From positions 26,781-90,780 of the forward strand of contig NZ_WHOD01000100.1 in assembly GCF_013141765.1 (NCBI RefSeq): a stretch of 64,000 bases of DNA, read 5' to 3'. Source of the DNA: Paenibacillus foliorum. Its GTDB lineage: Bacteria; Bacillota; Bacilli; Paenibacillales; NBRC-103111. Positions 6,976-16,155 of the stretch are shown here, one piece after another. Below the pieces are notes generated by a model that ran no database searches, had not been told where the DNA came from, and was given only the letters and a program-made list of their open reading frames with translations. Made by a program: the position numbers and the translations under genes. How positions within the stretch are numbered: position 1 is the stretch's first letter; each line of letters opens with the position of its first letter.

Positions 6976-8163
6976 TTGAAAAAAATTATCGTAGGCATAA
7001 TCGGCAGCGGATTTTCCGCTTCGCTGCATGCAGAAGCTCTTCAAAAGGTGTACGGCGTTGAAGTCGTCATCAAAGCGGTTGCCGGGAACAGTAGGGAGAA
7101 AGCGGAGGCTTTTGCCAAAAAACATCACATTCCCGTCGTCTATGCGACTTATCGTGATCTGCTGGAGGATGAAGAAATTGATGTTGTGGACTTATGTATC
7201 CCAAATGTGATGCACGCTCAAATAGCTATTGAAGCAGCACAAGCTGGAAAACACATCATTTGTGAAAAGCCGATTACCGGATTTTTCGGTTCTCGTGAAG
7301 ATATGAACGATCAAAAGGAGCAATATTCCAAGTTAGCTTTGGAAGGGGCTTTGAAATCAACCGACGATATTCTTAAAGCCGTGGAACAGAATAAAGTCAA
7401 ATTTATGTATGCGGAGAATTGGATTTATGCTCCATCGGTTATAAAAGCCAAGCGGCTGCTGGAAGCCGGAAGCGGTACTATCCTTGACATTCGTGCGGAG
7501 GAAAGCCATAGCGGCTCCCATGCCAAGGCTTCCAAGCGATTGGAAACAGCCGGTGGCGGGTCATTGCTTATATTAGGTTCCCATCCGATAGCAGCTGCGA
7601 TTCATCTCAAAAACTTTGAAGGTAGGCTCAAAGGAGGGAAACCGATCAGGGTTCAGTCGGTAATAGCAGACACTTCTCCCATTACCCAATCCCCTGCATT
7701 CCAAGCTGAGGAGAAACATTGGGTTGTTACAGATTGGGTCAATGTGGAAACCTGGGCCAGTATCATTATGACATTTACGGACGGAACCAAGGCGGTCATT
7801 TTTGCCTCTTTTGCCGTATTAGGCGGGATCAGGAACGTGCTGGATATTTACACCTCCAATTCGGTTATCAAATGCAACATGACACCCAATGACGGCTGTA
7901 TGATATACGCTCCTCATCCTGATATTTTCGAACAGGAATATATAGCCGAGAAGCTTGAAACGAAAGCGGGTTGGAACTACACGACTCCCGATGAGGATTG
8001 GATCAGGGGATATCCGCAGGAGATGCAGGATTTCATGGAATCGATCGCAGAAGATAGAGAACCGGTATCGGATGGTCAGCTCGCGAGGGATGTCATCGAA
8101 GTTATTTATTCGGCTTATGTGTCTGCCGAAACCGGCATGAGGGTAGAGCTTGCTGCACAGTAG
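6976..8163 (+). CDS. Gfo/Idh/MocA family oxidoreductase
   Basis: A 395-residue NAD(P)-dependent sugar oxidoreductase. The Rossmann fold opens at once (KKIIVGIIGSGFSASLH, nucleotide-binding GxGxxx) and the family EKP motif follows in HIICEKPITG. After EKP there is an insertion of about 30 residues (GFFGSREDMNDQKEQYSKLA) longer than in typical members. The C-terminal alpha/beta domain holds the substrate side. The start is set at TTG 6976, nine bases after AAAGGAG at 6961-6967, because the glycine-rich motif follows immediately; a GTG at 6919 would add residues without family support. It is the first gene of the operon that runs to about 17222. Substrate unknown; oxidation of a sugar or polyol hydroxyl is expected. 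Confidence 0.88.
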   Translation: MKKIIVGIIGSGFSASLHAEALQKVYGVEVVIKAVAGNSREKAEAFAKKHHIPVVYATYRDLLEDEEIDVVDLCIPNVMHAQIAIEAAQAGKHIICEKPITGFFGSREDMNDQKEQYSKLALEGALKSTDDILKAVEQNKVKFMYAENWIYAPSVIKAKRLLEAGSGTILDIRAEESHSGSHAKASKRLETAGGGSLLILGSHPIAAAIHLKNFEGRLKGGKPIRVQSVIADTSPITQSPAFQAEEKHWVVTDWVNVETWASIIMTFTDGTKAVIFASFAVLGGIRNVLDIYTSNSVIKCNMTPNDGCMIYAPHPDIFEQEYIAEKLETKAGWNYTTPDEDWIRGYPQEMQDFMESIAEDREPVSDGQLARDVIEVIYSAYVSAETGMRVELAAQ

Positions 8164-8201
8164 AGACGAGAAGCTATCTTGATAAGAGGGAGGTTTTTCC
8201 G

Positions 8202-9161
8202 GTGATAACAAGCCGACCAATCAAATCTAATGCCACAGCCGCCAACAGGGTGAAGAAGAGTTATCTTTTATCCAATTTCAAGAAATATCATATGCTGTAC
8301 CTTATGTCCATACCTGGAATGCTGTACTTCATTGTTCTCAAGTATGTGCCGCTGGTAGGTTCAATAATAGCGTTTAAGCAATACAACATTTTCAAGGGTA
8401 TATTCGGCAGTCCCTGGGTAGGGCTCAAACATTTTCAAGATATGTTCAGCAATCAGGATGCTTTCAAAATTATAGCCAACACCTTCATCATTAGCATGTA
8501 TGATCTGCTTATTGCTTTTCCTGCTCCTTTAATTGTCGCTTTATTACTGAATGAGCTGCGTCTGGTCATTTATAAGCGCATCCTGCAAACCGTCATTTAT
8601 ATGCCCCACTTTTTATCATGGGTGATCATAAGCGGTATATTTATCGGCATTCTATCGCCTACCACCGGAATTGTTAACGGTTTCATCAAATGGTTGGGTT
8701 ATGAACCGATTTATTTCATGGGCTTGGAATCTTTTATACGCCCCATTCTCATATCAACCGGTTTGTGGCAGGGGGTAGGCTGGGGAACGATTATTTATTT
8801 GGCGGTGCTGGCCGGGATTAACCCGGAGCTCTACGAAGCGGCCAAGGTAGATGGCGCCAATCGTTGGCAGCAGACGCTTTCCATTACATTGCCGAGCTTG
8901 CTTCCGACTTTTACCATCCTGTTCCTGCTTCATATCGGACATTTCCTGGATTTCGGCTTCGAAAGGGTGTATGTGTTTCTAAATCCTCTAAACCATGTGC
9001 CTGGAGATATCATCGATACTTACATTTATGAAGTCGGTTTGCAAAAATCGCAGTACAGCTTCACTACGGCGATAGGACTTTTCAAATCGATTGTCGGGCT
9101 CGTTCTGTTGTTACTAGCAAATCTACTAAGCAAAAAGGCTACGGGAAATAGTCTATATTAA
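8202..9161 (+). CDS. CUT1 ABC importer permease, LplB/UgpA-like
   Basis: A 319-residue inner-membrane permease with about six transmembrane helices. The EAA loop that docks the ATPase is clear: YEAAKVDGANRWQQTLSITLP near residue 208. The N-terminus carries MLYLMSIPGMLYFIVLKYVPLVGSIIAFKQY, typical of LplB-type permeases of Paenibacillus and bacilli. The start is GTG 8202 behind AGGGAGG. It pairs with the permease at 9174 and the lipoprotein at 10084. No ATPase gene is present in the operon, as is usual for this group. Confidence 0.93.
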   Translation: MITSRPIKSNATAANRVKKSYLLSNFKKYHMLYLMSIPGMLYFIVLKYVPLVGSIIAFKQYNIFKGIFGSPWVGLKHFQDMFSNQDAFKIIANTFIISMYDLLIAFPAPLIVALLLNELRLVIYKRILQTVIYMPHFLSWVIISGIFIGILSPTTGIVNGFIKWLGYEPIYFMGLESFIRPILISTGLWQGVGWGTIIYLAVLAGINPELYEAAKVDGANRWQQTLSITLPSLLPTFTILFLLHIGHFLDFGFERVYVFLNPLNHVPGDIIDTYIYEVGLQKSQYSFTTAIGLFKSIVGLVLLLLANLLSKKATGNSLY

Positions 9162-9173
9162 GGTGGTATACAC

Positions 9174-10052
9174 ATGGAAATCCGAAACAGCTTCAGCAGG
9201 AATGTATTTAATGTATGCAATGTTACTCTGTTGACCGTATTATCGCTCAGCATGCTGCTTCCTTTTTTACATGTAATAGCCAAATCCTTCAGCAGCTCCA
9301 ACGCAATTATAAAAGGGGATGTCATCTTCTGGCCCGTAGATATCACATTGAATAATTATTCTTATGTTTTCAGCGACGTATCCATTTGGAAGGCATTTGG
9401 AGTATCGGTATTCATTACAACGATTGGAACGCTGATAAACTTGATTGCTACTGCAACGTTTGCTTATCCATTGTCCAGACCGGAATATATGGGACGTAAG
9501 TACATGCTGATGATGGTGCTGTTCACCATGATTTTCTCAGCACCGTTAATTCCTACTTACTTGGTTATTAAGTCGCTTCATTTGGTGGATACGATATGGG
9601 TAATGATTGTTCCAGGCTTGATCAGCGCATTTAATTTCTTCGTTATGAGGTCGTTTTTCGCTGACATTCCTGGTGCCCTGATCGATTCCGCTAGAATTGA
9701 CGGCTGCTCCGAAGGCGGCATATTAGTGAAGATTGTGCTTCCTTTATCCAAACCGGCGATTGCGACCATGGCGATATTTTATGGAGTGAGCCATTGGAAT
9801 AGCTATCAAACTGCCTTGTATTATTTGAACGATCGTACCCTTTATCCGCTTCAGCTCAAGCTTCGACAAATGATCGTCAATCAGGAGTTGTCTAATGCTG
9901 CGAATTCGTCCTTTTCCGATATGATCGTCCAATCACCAGAAGGCATACAGATGGCAACCGTCATCGTGGCTACTGTGCCTATTCTGCTTATCTACCCCTT
10001 GCTGCAGCGCCATTTTACCAAGGGCATGATGATCGGTTCGTTAAAGGAATAG
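9174..10052 (+). CDS. CUT1 ABC importer permease, LplC/YtcP-like
   Basis: A 292-residue second permease of the same importer, with about six transmembrane helices and the EAA loop in ALIDSARIDGCSEGGILVKIVLPLSKPAIATM. The start, 12 bases after the preceding stop, is served by AGGTGG. The C-terminal LQRHFTKGMMIGSLKE is the standard ending of LplC-like permeases. It forms a heterodimer with the product of 8202. Confidence 0.93.
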   Translation: MEIRNSFSRNVFNVCNVTLLTVLSLSMLLPFLHVIAKSFSSSNAIIKGDVIFWPVDITLNNYSYVFSDVSIWKAFGVSVFITTIGTLINLIATATFAYPLSRPEYMGRKYMLMMVLFTMIFSAPLIPTYLVIKSLHLVDTIWVMIVPGLISAFNFFVMRSFFADIPGALIDSARIDGCSEGGILVKIVLPLSKPAIATMAIFYGVSHWNSYQTALYYLNDRTLYPLQLKLRQMIVNQELSNAANSSFSDMIVQSPEGIQMATVIVATVPILLIYPLLQRHFTKGMMIGSLKE

Positions 10053-10083
10053 GATTCTAATAAAAAAAAGGTGGGAACGATGA

Positions 10084-11661
10084 ATGAGAGTTCAATTGGT
10101 CAAAAAAGGATTGCCGATCACCCTAAGTACCATGCTAGCCTTTACTGTAGTTGCTGGTTGCAGTGATGCAACAAAGCCTGCCGCTGGGACGACCGCTCCC
10201 AAGGCTTCGAATGAGGTAGTGCCTATCTCGATGGCTTTGCGAGTCTACGCTACATATGTCGAAAAGATTCCAAGCCTTAAAGATGACCCCTATTTCAAGA
10301 AGCTGGAGGAACTGACGCATACCAAGCTGGATATCAAATATTTAGCGAAGGAAACCGGTGCTTACGGTACCAAGCTCGATTTGATGTTCGCTTCGGGGGA
10401 TATACCTGATGTCGTGCAAACCTCGGGTGGAGGTTATACGAATGAAAATGGGCAGTCGCTGGTGCAAGCTATTGAGGCTGGCACGTTCCTACCACTGAAT
10501 GACCTAATCGATAAATATGGACCTAATCTCAAAAAAAGGATTCCGGAAGCAGCATGGGAAGAACAGAAATTCAGCGATGGCAAAGTATATTCGCTTCCTG
10601 AGTTTCTCTCCAATCCGAGCAGAAAGGCCACGATCATCCGCAAGGATTTGTTGGATAAAGCGAAGCTGCCCGTCCCTAAAACTGTTGATGAATATTTAAA
10701 TGTCCTAAGAGAATTTAAGAAGATGGGGTTATCGCAGCCATTTGTGGGACGAGAGAAATTTAATTTTTCCGATATGTTCTTAGGGGCTTACGACGTCATG
10801 CCGACTCAATGGACGTTAGGTCCAAACGGCGAGCCTATTCCTAAATTTTTCGATGTAGCTAACATGGAAAAGGCGATTGGCACTTACAAAACGATGTACA
10901 ATGAAGGCCTAATGACCAAAGATTTCGCTACCCAGCAGTTTGCCGATTACAAAAGGGCGATCATTACAGGCCAAGGCGGCTTATTTACTGCCAATGCAGC
11001 TGATATTCTGAGCTATGATGTGCAATTAAAGCAAAATGTGCCTGACGGCAAGCTGGAAATTATCCCTTCACCTACAGGTACCGACGGTAAGGGAGGCAGT
11101 ACGCTGAGCAGTACAGTCATTCGAGGTTATATGATCAATAAAAAGGCGAAAAATCCGGAACGCATTATTCAATTTTTTGATTGGATGCTATCGGAAGAAG
11201 CCGATAATTTCTTCTCCTACGGGATTGAAGGAACCGATTTCACTAAAGATAACGGAAAAATAAATTACAAGCTGCCCGTTACGACAGATGAAGCAGGCAG
11301 AGAGGATTGGCGCAAAAACGATTTCTGGCTGCTCCATGATGCCACTTACAATAAAAAGCTGCTTGAGCTGACTCCGGATGGTCAGGCGGTACTGGGTAAA
11401 TTTGATAGCGTCATGTCAAAAGAAGGACGTGACGGGATACGCTGGAAGGAAGAACCCAAAGCTCTGTCTACGACTCCAGACCTGCAAATGAGCTCTATCC
11501 CTAAGCTGCTGAACGAGCGGATGGCTAAAATGATCATTGATCAAGAGCCGTTTGGTTGGCAGAAGGTTGTAGACGAGTGGAAGAGCAAGGGCGGCGATAA
11601 AGCGTTGAAGGAAGTAGCTGAGACCTATAAACGCGGAGAATTCTTAAAACCAAGGCGGTAG
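10084..11661 (+). CDS. ABC sugar-binding lipoprotein, LplA-like
   Basis: A 525-residue extracellular solute-binding protein. Residues 1-26 form a lipoprotein signal peptide ending in the lipobox VVAGC, so the mature protein is anchored by a diacylglyceryl cysteine. The length (over 500 residues) and motifs such as FASGDIPDVVQTSGGG and LPLNDLIDKYGPNLKKR fit the LplA/YtcQ branch, which tends to bind oligosaccharides, rather than the 420-residue maltose-type branch. It delivers substrate to permeases 8202 and 9174. The start at 10084 follows AAGGTGGG. Confidence 0.93.
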   Translation: MRVQLVKKGLPITLSTMLAFTVVAGCSDATKPAAGTTAPKASNEVVPISMALRVYATYVEKIPSLKDDPYFKKLEELTHTKLDIKYLAKETGAYGTKLDLMFASGDIPDVVQTSGGGYTNENGQSLVQAIEAGTFLPLNDLIDKYGPNLKKRIPEAAWEEQKFSDGKVYSLPEFLSNPSRKATIIRKDLLDKAKLPVPKTVDEYLNVLREFKKMGLSQPFVGREKFNFSDMFLGAYDVMPTQWTLGPNGEPIPKFFDVANMEKAIGTYKTMYNEGLMTKDFATQQFADYKRAIITGQGGLFTANAADILSYDVQLKQNVPDGKLEIIPSPTGTDGKGGSTLSSTVIRGYMINKKAKNPERIIQFFDWMLSEEADNFFSYGIEGTDFTKDNGKINYKLPVTTDEAGREDWRKNDFWLLHDATYNKKLLELTPDGQAVLGKFDSVMSKEGRDGIRWKEEPKALSTTPDLQMSSIPKLLNERMAKMIIDQEPFGWQKVVDEWKSKGGDKALKEVAETYKRGEFLKPRR

Positions 11662-11708
11662 TACTTAATTTTCATATAGATCATACCCGATACTAGGAGG
11701 CAGAGAAA

Positions 11709-12500
11709 ATGATTACTGAATTGAACCATGTTGGTATTGTTGCTGGAGATGCGGAAGAAAACATTAAATTTTATGTGGATATTCTCGGTGGAAAGATAGT
11801 TAATGAGAGCTATATCCCAGGCAATAACACCAAGTGTATTTACGTACAGCTGGGCAGCGGAATGATCGAGCTATTATGCCGGCAAAATGAGGCGGATCGC
11901 GTTAATTTGGGGCTGAATCATGTTTGCTTCCTTACGGACGACTTGGATGGCGATTATGAAAAATTGCTTGCAGATGGCTTTGAATTTCAATTCGCACCCA
12001 AGGTAGCCGGATCAGGAGATGGCAGACTGACCTTCTTGACGGATTCCATCGGGACTCGCGTTGAGCTTATACAAAGAGATAATACGTATCGAGTTGCTGA
12101 CATTGGAGGCCGTGTGCTTGGGTTTGATCATATTTCCTTATCGGCTCACGATCTTGAGGCTGCGGAGCAGTTTTACTCGGAGAAGATGGGTATGAAGGAG
12201 CTTATCCGTATGAAGGTGGAGGCAACTGAGCTCACCATGGTTTACCTGAATCTTGGCTATGATGTGATCGAGTTGCTGAATCGTCCTAATCAACAGCCTG
12301 TATCTCCACCGATTGGACATATCGCATTGAGAGTGGATAATGTCGATGAGCTGAGCGAATATTTCGTTTCGCAGGGCTTGGAAATACTTCCGGGCTTTCC
12401 GAAAACAGCGGGTACAGGGATTGGTAGAATTACAATGGTCAAAGACCCGAACGGTGCCAAAATCGAGTTTGTAGATCGCAAGGATCTGAGAGAGCTATAG
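11709..12500 (+). CDS. Two-domain VOC (glyoxalase/dioxygenase fold) protein
   Basis: A 263-residue protein with two vicinal-oxygen-chelate modules, about 1-130 (LNHVGIVAGDAEENIKFYVDILGG) and about 135-258 (FDHISLSAHDLEAAEQFYSEKMGM). Metal ligands typical of the fold are visible as His6 and the Glu of MIELLCR in module 1, with matching residues (LGFDHISL, VIELLNR, HIALRV, KIEF) in module 2. VOC enzymes catalyse isomerisation, epimerisation or C-C cleavage at a divalent metal. Between a sugar importer and dehydrogenases, a role in metabolising an oxidised sugar is more likely than antibiotic resistance. The specific reaction cannot be named. Confidence 0.85.
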   Translation: MITELNHVGIVAGDAEENIKFYVDILGGKIVNESYIPGNNTKCIYVQLGSGMIELLCRQNEADRVNLGLNHVCFLTDDLDGDYEKLLADGFEFQFAPKVAGSGDGRLTFLTDSIGTRVELIQRDNTYRVADIGGRVLGFDHISLSAHDLEAAEQFYSEKMGMKELIRMKVEATELTMVYLNLGYDVIELLNRPNQQPVSPPIGHIALRVDNVDELSEYFVSQGLEILPGFPKTAGTGIGRITMVKDPNGAKIEFVDRKDLREL

Positions 12501-12540
12501 GGTTATAAAGAATCCATTACAGTGACAGCATAAACAGGCG

Positions 12541-12570
12541 TGCAGCTATAACCATACGGTTATAGCTGCA
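12541..12570 (+). terminator. Intercistronic hairpin (attenuator or mRNA stabiliser)
   Basis: TGCAGCTATAACC and GGTTATAGCTGCA form a perfect 13-bp stem with a four-base loop, directly before the dehydrogenase gene. Only a short TTTC follows, so partial termination or 3'-end protection of the upstream ABC/VOC message is more likely than a full stop. Confidence 0.55.
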
Positions 12571-12601
12571 TTTCAACATAGGGGAGGGAGCTGAATACGT
12601 T

Positions 12602-13603
12602 ATGGCTAAATATAAAGTAGTTATTACTGATTATGAATATAAAAGTCTACAGATTGAGCAAGACGTATTGGATCAGCTGGATATTGAGTTTATTACTTCA
12701 GCACAATGCAAGACGGAAGAAGAAGTTATTGAACTAGCACGCGATGCAGACGCTATCCTGAATCAATATGCGCCAATAACGGAAAAGGTCATTCAGAATT
12801 TGAATAATTGCAAGGTTATTTCTCGCTATGGTGTAGGTGTCAATACGATTGATCTCGATGCTGCGACCCGGAAGGGAATCGTTGTAGCCAATTGTACCGA
12901 TTATTGCATTGATGAGGTTGCGGATCATGCTCTTGCGCTTTTATTGGCGTCCACTCGCAAGGTTTCATTGCTTGATGCCTACATTAAACGGGGAGTGTGG
13001 GAGTACAAAAGGGCGATACCGATTTACCGATTGAGAGAAAAAGTATTAGGTCTGGTGGGCTTCGGAAAAATCCCTCAGAATTTATCTCTTAAAGCGAAGG
13101 CTCTCGGCTTACAAGTTAAAGCCTATGATCCTTTTATTACAAGTGAAATTGCATCGAAATATGAGGTTGAACTTGTCGACTTGGATACATTGTGTCGAAC
13201 ATCGGATTTCATCTCTGTTCACGTTCCGCTAACCCCGAAGACACAAGGGCTTATCAGCACAAAACAATTCAGCGAGATGAAACGGGAGGCTATAATCATC
13301 AACACTTCCAGAGGGCCTTTGATCGACGAGCAAGCGATGATCACAGCGCTGCAAAGCTCCCGAATCGCGGGTGCTGCTCTGGATGTGCTTGAGCACGAAC
13401 CGATTAAATCGGATAATCCGCTGCTGGAAATGGAACAGGTAATACTGAATCCTCACGTTGCTTGGTATTCCGAAGAGTCAGAAAGGGAATTGAAAGGCAA
13501 AGTAGCGCAAAATATCGTAGACGTGCTCTCTGGCTTTTACCCTCGTTATCTGGCGAATGCCAGCGTCAAAAGTAGCTTAACCCTAAAAGAACGAAGCAGC
13601 TAA
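12602..13603 (+). CDS. D-isomer-specific 2-hydroxyacid dehydrogenase (CtBP/phosphoglycerate-dehydrogenase-like)
   Basis: A 333-residue NAD-dependent dehydrogenase. An N-terminal flavodoxin-like domain (QYAPITEKVIQNLNNCKVISRYGVG) flanks the Rossmann domain with LGLVGFGKIPQ in the nucleotide loop. The catalytic set is present: Arg in INTSRGPLID, Glu in LDVLEHEPI and His in LNPHVAWYS. The CtBP-type VAWYSEES ending is characteristic of this subfamily. It reduces or oxidises a 2-keto/2-hydroxy acid, fitting a pathway for sugar acids. ATG 12602 lies behind GGGGAGGGAG. No substrate can be deduced. Confidence 0.9.
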   Translation: MAKYKVVITDYEYKSLQIEQDVLDQLDIEFITSAQCKTEEEVIELARDADAILNQYAPITEKVIQNLNNCKVISRYGVGVNTIDLDAATRKGIVVANCTDYCIDEVADHALALLLASTRKVSLLDAYIKRGVWEYKRAIPIYRLREKVLGLVGFGKIPQNLSLKAKALGLQVKAYDPFITSEIASKYEVELVDLDTLCRTSDFISVHVPLTPKTQGLISTKQFSEMKREAIIINTSRGPLIDEQAMITALQSSRIAGAALDVLEHEPIKSDNPLLEMEQVILNPHVAWYSEESERELKGKVAQNIVDVLSGFYPRYLANASVKSSLTLKERSS

Positions 13604-13644
13604 TTATACTCCAAGTATGTTTATAAATAGAATTCAGGTGATTA

Positions 13645-14694
13645 ATGATGAACCAACGAATAAGACAACAAGATATAGCAAAGAAATTAGGCGTTTCAAT
13701 TAACACGGTTTCCTTAGCTTTAAAGGACAGTGGCCGAATTAATGAAGACACTAAATTGAAGGTTCAAGAAGTGGCAAAGGCACTCAACTATATCCCTAAT
13801 TCGATCGCCCGTTCCCTAGTACAGAAGAAAACCTATGTTATTGGATTTATATTGCCGAGCATCACAAACCCTATTCAAATAGAAACAGCCCAAAATATTG
13901 AAAGTAAATTGTTAGCAAATGGCTATAACATGATGTTAATGACCAGTGATCACGATAAGAACTATGAAACCAAAGCTCTGGACATTTTGCTGTCACGGCA
14001 AGTTGACGGAATTTTCCTATTTCCAACCGATATACAAGACCAGAGGAAAAATCAGGAAAAGATTAAATCCATTAGAGATGCGAATTATCCAATTATCCTT
14101 TTATCCGGTGGGAACTTTATTCTACCGAGCGATTCCGTGTATATGAATCAATATCTCGGTGCTTATAAAGCAACCGAGCATTTGATAAACATGGGCAATA
14201 AAGATATAGCTTTAATCTATGGGGGTACAAGAAATACAGAGAAGCACCGAGGCTACATCGCTGCACTGAAGGAAAGTAATCTGGAATACAATCCGAATCA
14301 GGTTGCAACTGTACAAAATTCCAGCTATGAACAAGGCTATCGTGCCGCATCTCAAATTATAAAAAACGGATCTGTTACGGGCATCCTGGCATCTGGTGAT
14401 TATTTGGCCCTTGGCGCACTTCGTTGGTGCAGAGAACAAGGTCTGAGGGTTCCTGAAGATGTAGCGATTATAGGCTTTGATGATTTGGAAGCTTCCCGAT
14501 TTGCGGAGATTCCTCTGACTACCATAACCTACAAGGTTGAGGAATTAACTACCCAAGCTACCGATCTTTTATTCTCATTGATATCGAATCAGGAGAAGCT
14601 CACCTGGATAGAACCAAGAAGGTTTGAAATCGAGCCTACGTTAGTAATTAGAGAATCCTGCGGATTTAAAAAAAGGAGTGAAAGATTATTATGA
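13645..14694 (+). CDS. LacI-family transcriptional regulator
   Basis: A 349-residue repressor. The helix-turn-helix occupies about residues 5-25 (RQQDIAKKLGVSINTVSLAL), followed by the hinge VAKALNYIPNSIARSLVQKK. The periplasmic-binding-protein-like effector domain runs from VIGFILPSI to the C-terminus, with the sugar-binding GFDDLEASRFAEIPLTTI region near residue 275. It probably binds the paired TTAACGTTAA operator at 6669-6719 at the head of its own operon. The stop overlaps the start of the next gene by four bases. Two ATGs (13645, 13648) are both possible starts. Confidence 0.92.
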   Translation: MMNQRIRQQDIAKKLGVSINTVSLALKDSGRINEDTKLKVQEVAKALNYIPNSIARSLVQKKTYVIGFILPSITNPIQIETAQNIESKLLANGYNMMLMTSDHDKNYETKALDILLSRQVDGIFLFPTDIQDQRKNQEKIKSIRDANYPIILLSGGNFILPSDSVYMNQYLGAYKATEHLINMGNKDIALIYGGTRNTEKHRGYIAALKESNLEYNPNQVATVQNSSYEQGYRAASQIIKNGSVTGILASGDYLALGALRWCREQGLRVPEDVAIIGFDDLEASRFAEIPLTTITYKVEELTTQATDLLFSLISNQEKLTWIEPRRFEIEPTLVIRESCGFKKRSERLL

Positions 14695-15181
14695 AAATAG
14701 CGGCACAGCTTTATACGGTACGCGATTATTTGAAAACACCTGAGGACATGGCAGAAACGCTTCGAAAAGTAAAAGCAATTGGCTACAACGCGATTCAGGC
14801 TTCTGGAATGGGTCCCGTTGGAGACAGAGAGTTTAAGGAAATGGCAGATCGTGAAGGACTAACCATCTGCGCGACCCATATTCCGTACGCTGACTTAACG
14901 AATAATTTGGATGCAGTTATAGAGAGGCATTTAATTTGGGGATGTAAATATGTGGGGTTGGGCGGTATGCCGAATGAGTACCGAACCAGTAAAGAGGGAT
15001 ATGTAAAATTCGCAAAAGAAGCATTGGAGAAGGCAATATGAATTTCTCACGGATTTGGAAGGCTTGTGAAGAAACAGGTGTGGAATGGGGGCCTGTTGAA
15101 CAAGATCGATGTTATGATCGTAATCCCTTCGAATGCTTGGAGATAAGCTTTAATAACTTGAAAAAGATTACAGAAGGATAG
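14691..15181 (+). pseudogene. Internally deleted sugar phosphate isomerase/epimerase (TIM barrel)
   Basis: Codons 1-116 (14691-15041) read as the N-terminal half of a xylose-isomerase-like TIM barrel (KIAAQLYTVRDYLKTPEDMA, then GCKYVGLGGMPNEY), then hit a TGA. Starting in the next frame at 15038, 47 codons to a TAG at 15181 read as the C-terminus of the same family (KACEETGVEWGPVEQDRCY, then PFECLEISFNNLKKI). The two halves sum to about 163 residues against roughly 275 normally. About 110 codons containing most metal and catalytic residues are therefore missing and the frame is shifted at the junction. The gene overlaps the LacI stop by four bases, so it was once a regular operon member. A short functional N-terminal product is unlikely. 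Confidence 0.8.
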
Positions 15182-15324
15182 GATATGTTTTATGAGCAGC
15201 GTTGGACGAATTCTATAGCTAACGAGGGATGCAAGATGTATATTAAAACTGAACGAAGATTCGAGGAACGTCTTGTTTAGCACGGGATACAAATTCCAAA
15301 TACTGCGAAAAGGGGAAATACAAA

Positions 15325-16155
15325 ATGAAGCTTTCGTTTACTACTCTTGGGTGTCCAGAATGGCATTTGGATCAAATAATTAACAATGCATCGGAATACG
15401 GATTTGACGCTATCGATTTTCGGGGATTGAATGGTGAAATGAATGTCTGGAAGCTGCCGGAGTTATCAACGAATGCGCAAGAATCACTTGCTCGCATTAC
15501 GGACGCCGGGTTGAAGGTATCCTGTTTTTCCAGTTCCGTGCAGGCGGTATCAGTAGAAAAATACGAACAAAATATTAATGAAATCAAAGAATATGCCCGG
15601 TTATGTGAAATTTTCGGGACCCCATACATACGGGTATTCGGCGGTAAAATTGGGGATCTGGACCGAGCCGAAGCTACTCGTTTAATCGTAAAGCACTTGA
15701 AGGAAATGGCCCAAATCGCTGCCGCTTCTGGAGCCAAAGTATTGGTGGAAACACATGATGATTGGACCGATTGCCGTTATATGCAGCCGGTGATGGAGCA
15801 GGTTAACCACGAGGGTGCCGGTGTTCTCTGGGATCTGCACCACCCGTACCGTACAATCGGTGAGCAGCCTGAAGCTACATGGGACGCTTTGGGTCAATGG
15901 ATTCAATATGCTCATGTCAAGGATTCGGTTAAAGTGGACGGAACAGGTCGCAGACATCCTCATCGATACGTCCTTAATGGCCAAGGCGAGATTCCTTTGA
16001 AGCATATGTTTCAGCTGCTTAAAGACAAAGGGTATGAAGGTTATTATGTGTATGAATGGGAAAAGGCTTGGTATCCTGAAGAATTGGAAGAACCTGAAGT
16101 GGCTTTCCCCCAATATGTGCAATATATGAGAAATGCAGCGGAGGAGCTGCGATGA
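15325..16155 (+). CDS. Sugar phosphate isomerase/epimerase (xylose-isomerase-like TIM barrel)
   Basis: A 276-residue AP-endonuclease-2/xylose-isomerase-like barrel. Conserved points are the opening KLSFTTLGCPEW, a metal-site Glu in VLVETHDDW, an Asp/His pair in LWDLHHPYR, His in YAHVKDSVK, and the closing YEGYYVYEWEKAWYPE with the terminal Glu ligand. These fit a divalent-metal-dependent isomerase, epimerase or dehydratase of free sugars or keto-sugars. The start at 15325 has AAAAGGGG. It overlaps the next Gfo/Idh/MocA gene by four bases, so the two products are likely made together and act in sequence. Confidence 0.88.
   Translation: MKLSFTTLGCPEWHLDQIINNASEYGFDAIDFRGLNGEMNVWKLPELSTNAQESLARITDAGLKVSCFSSSVQAVSVEKYEQNINEIKEYARLCEIFGTPYIRVFGGKIGDLDRAEATRLIVKHLKEMAQIAAASGAKVLVETHDDWTDCRYMQPVMEQVNHEGAGVLWDLHHPYRTIGEQPEATWDALGQWIQYAHVKDSVKVDGTGRRHPHRYVLNGQGEIPLKHMFQLLKDKGYEGYYVYEWEKAWYPEELEEPEVAFPQYVQYMRNAAEELR

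Noticed and set aside
6777..7061. 94-codon plus-strand frame in the leader of the first dehydrogenase
   Set aside because: No ribosome site, and it overlaps the start of the well-supported Gfo/Idh/MocA gene in another frame. The protein has no family features.
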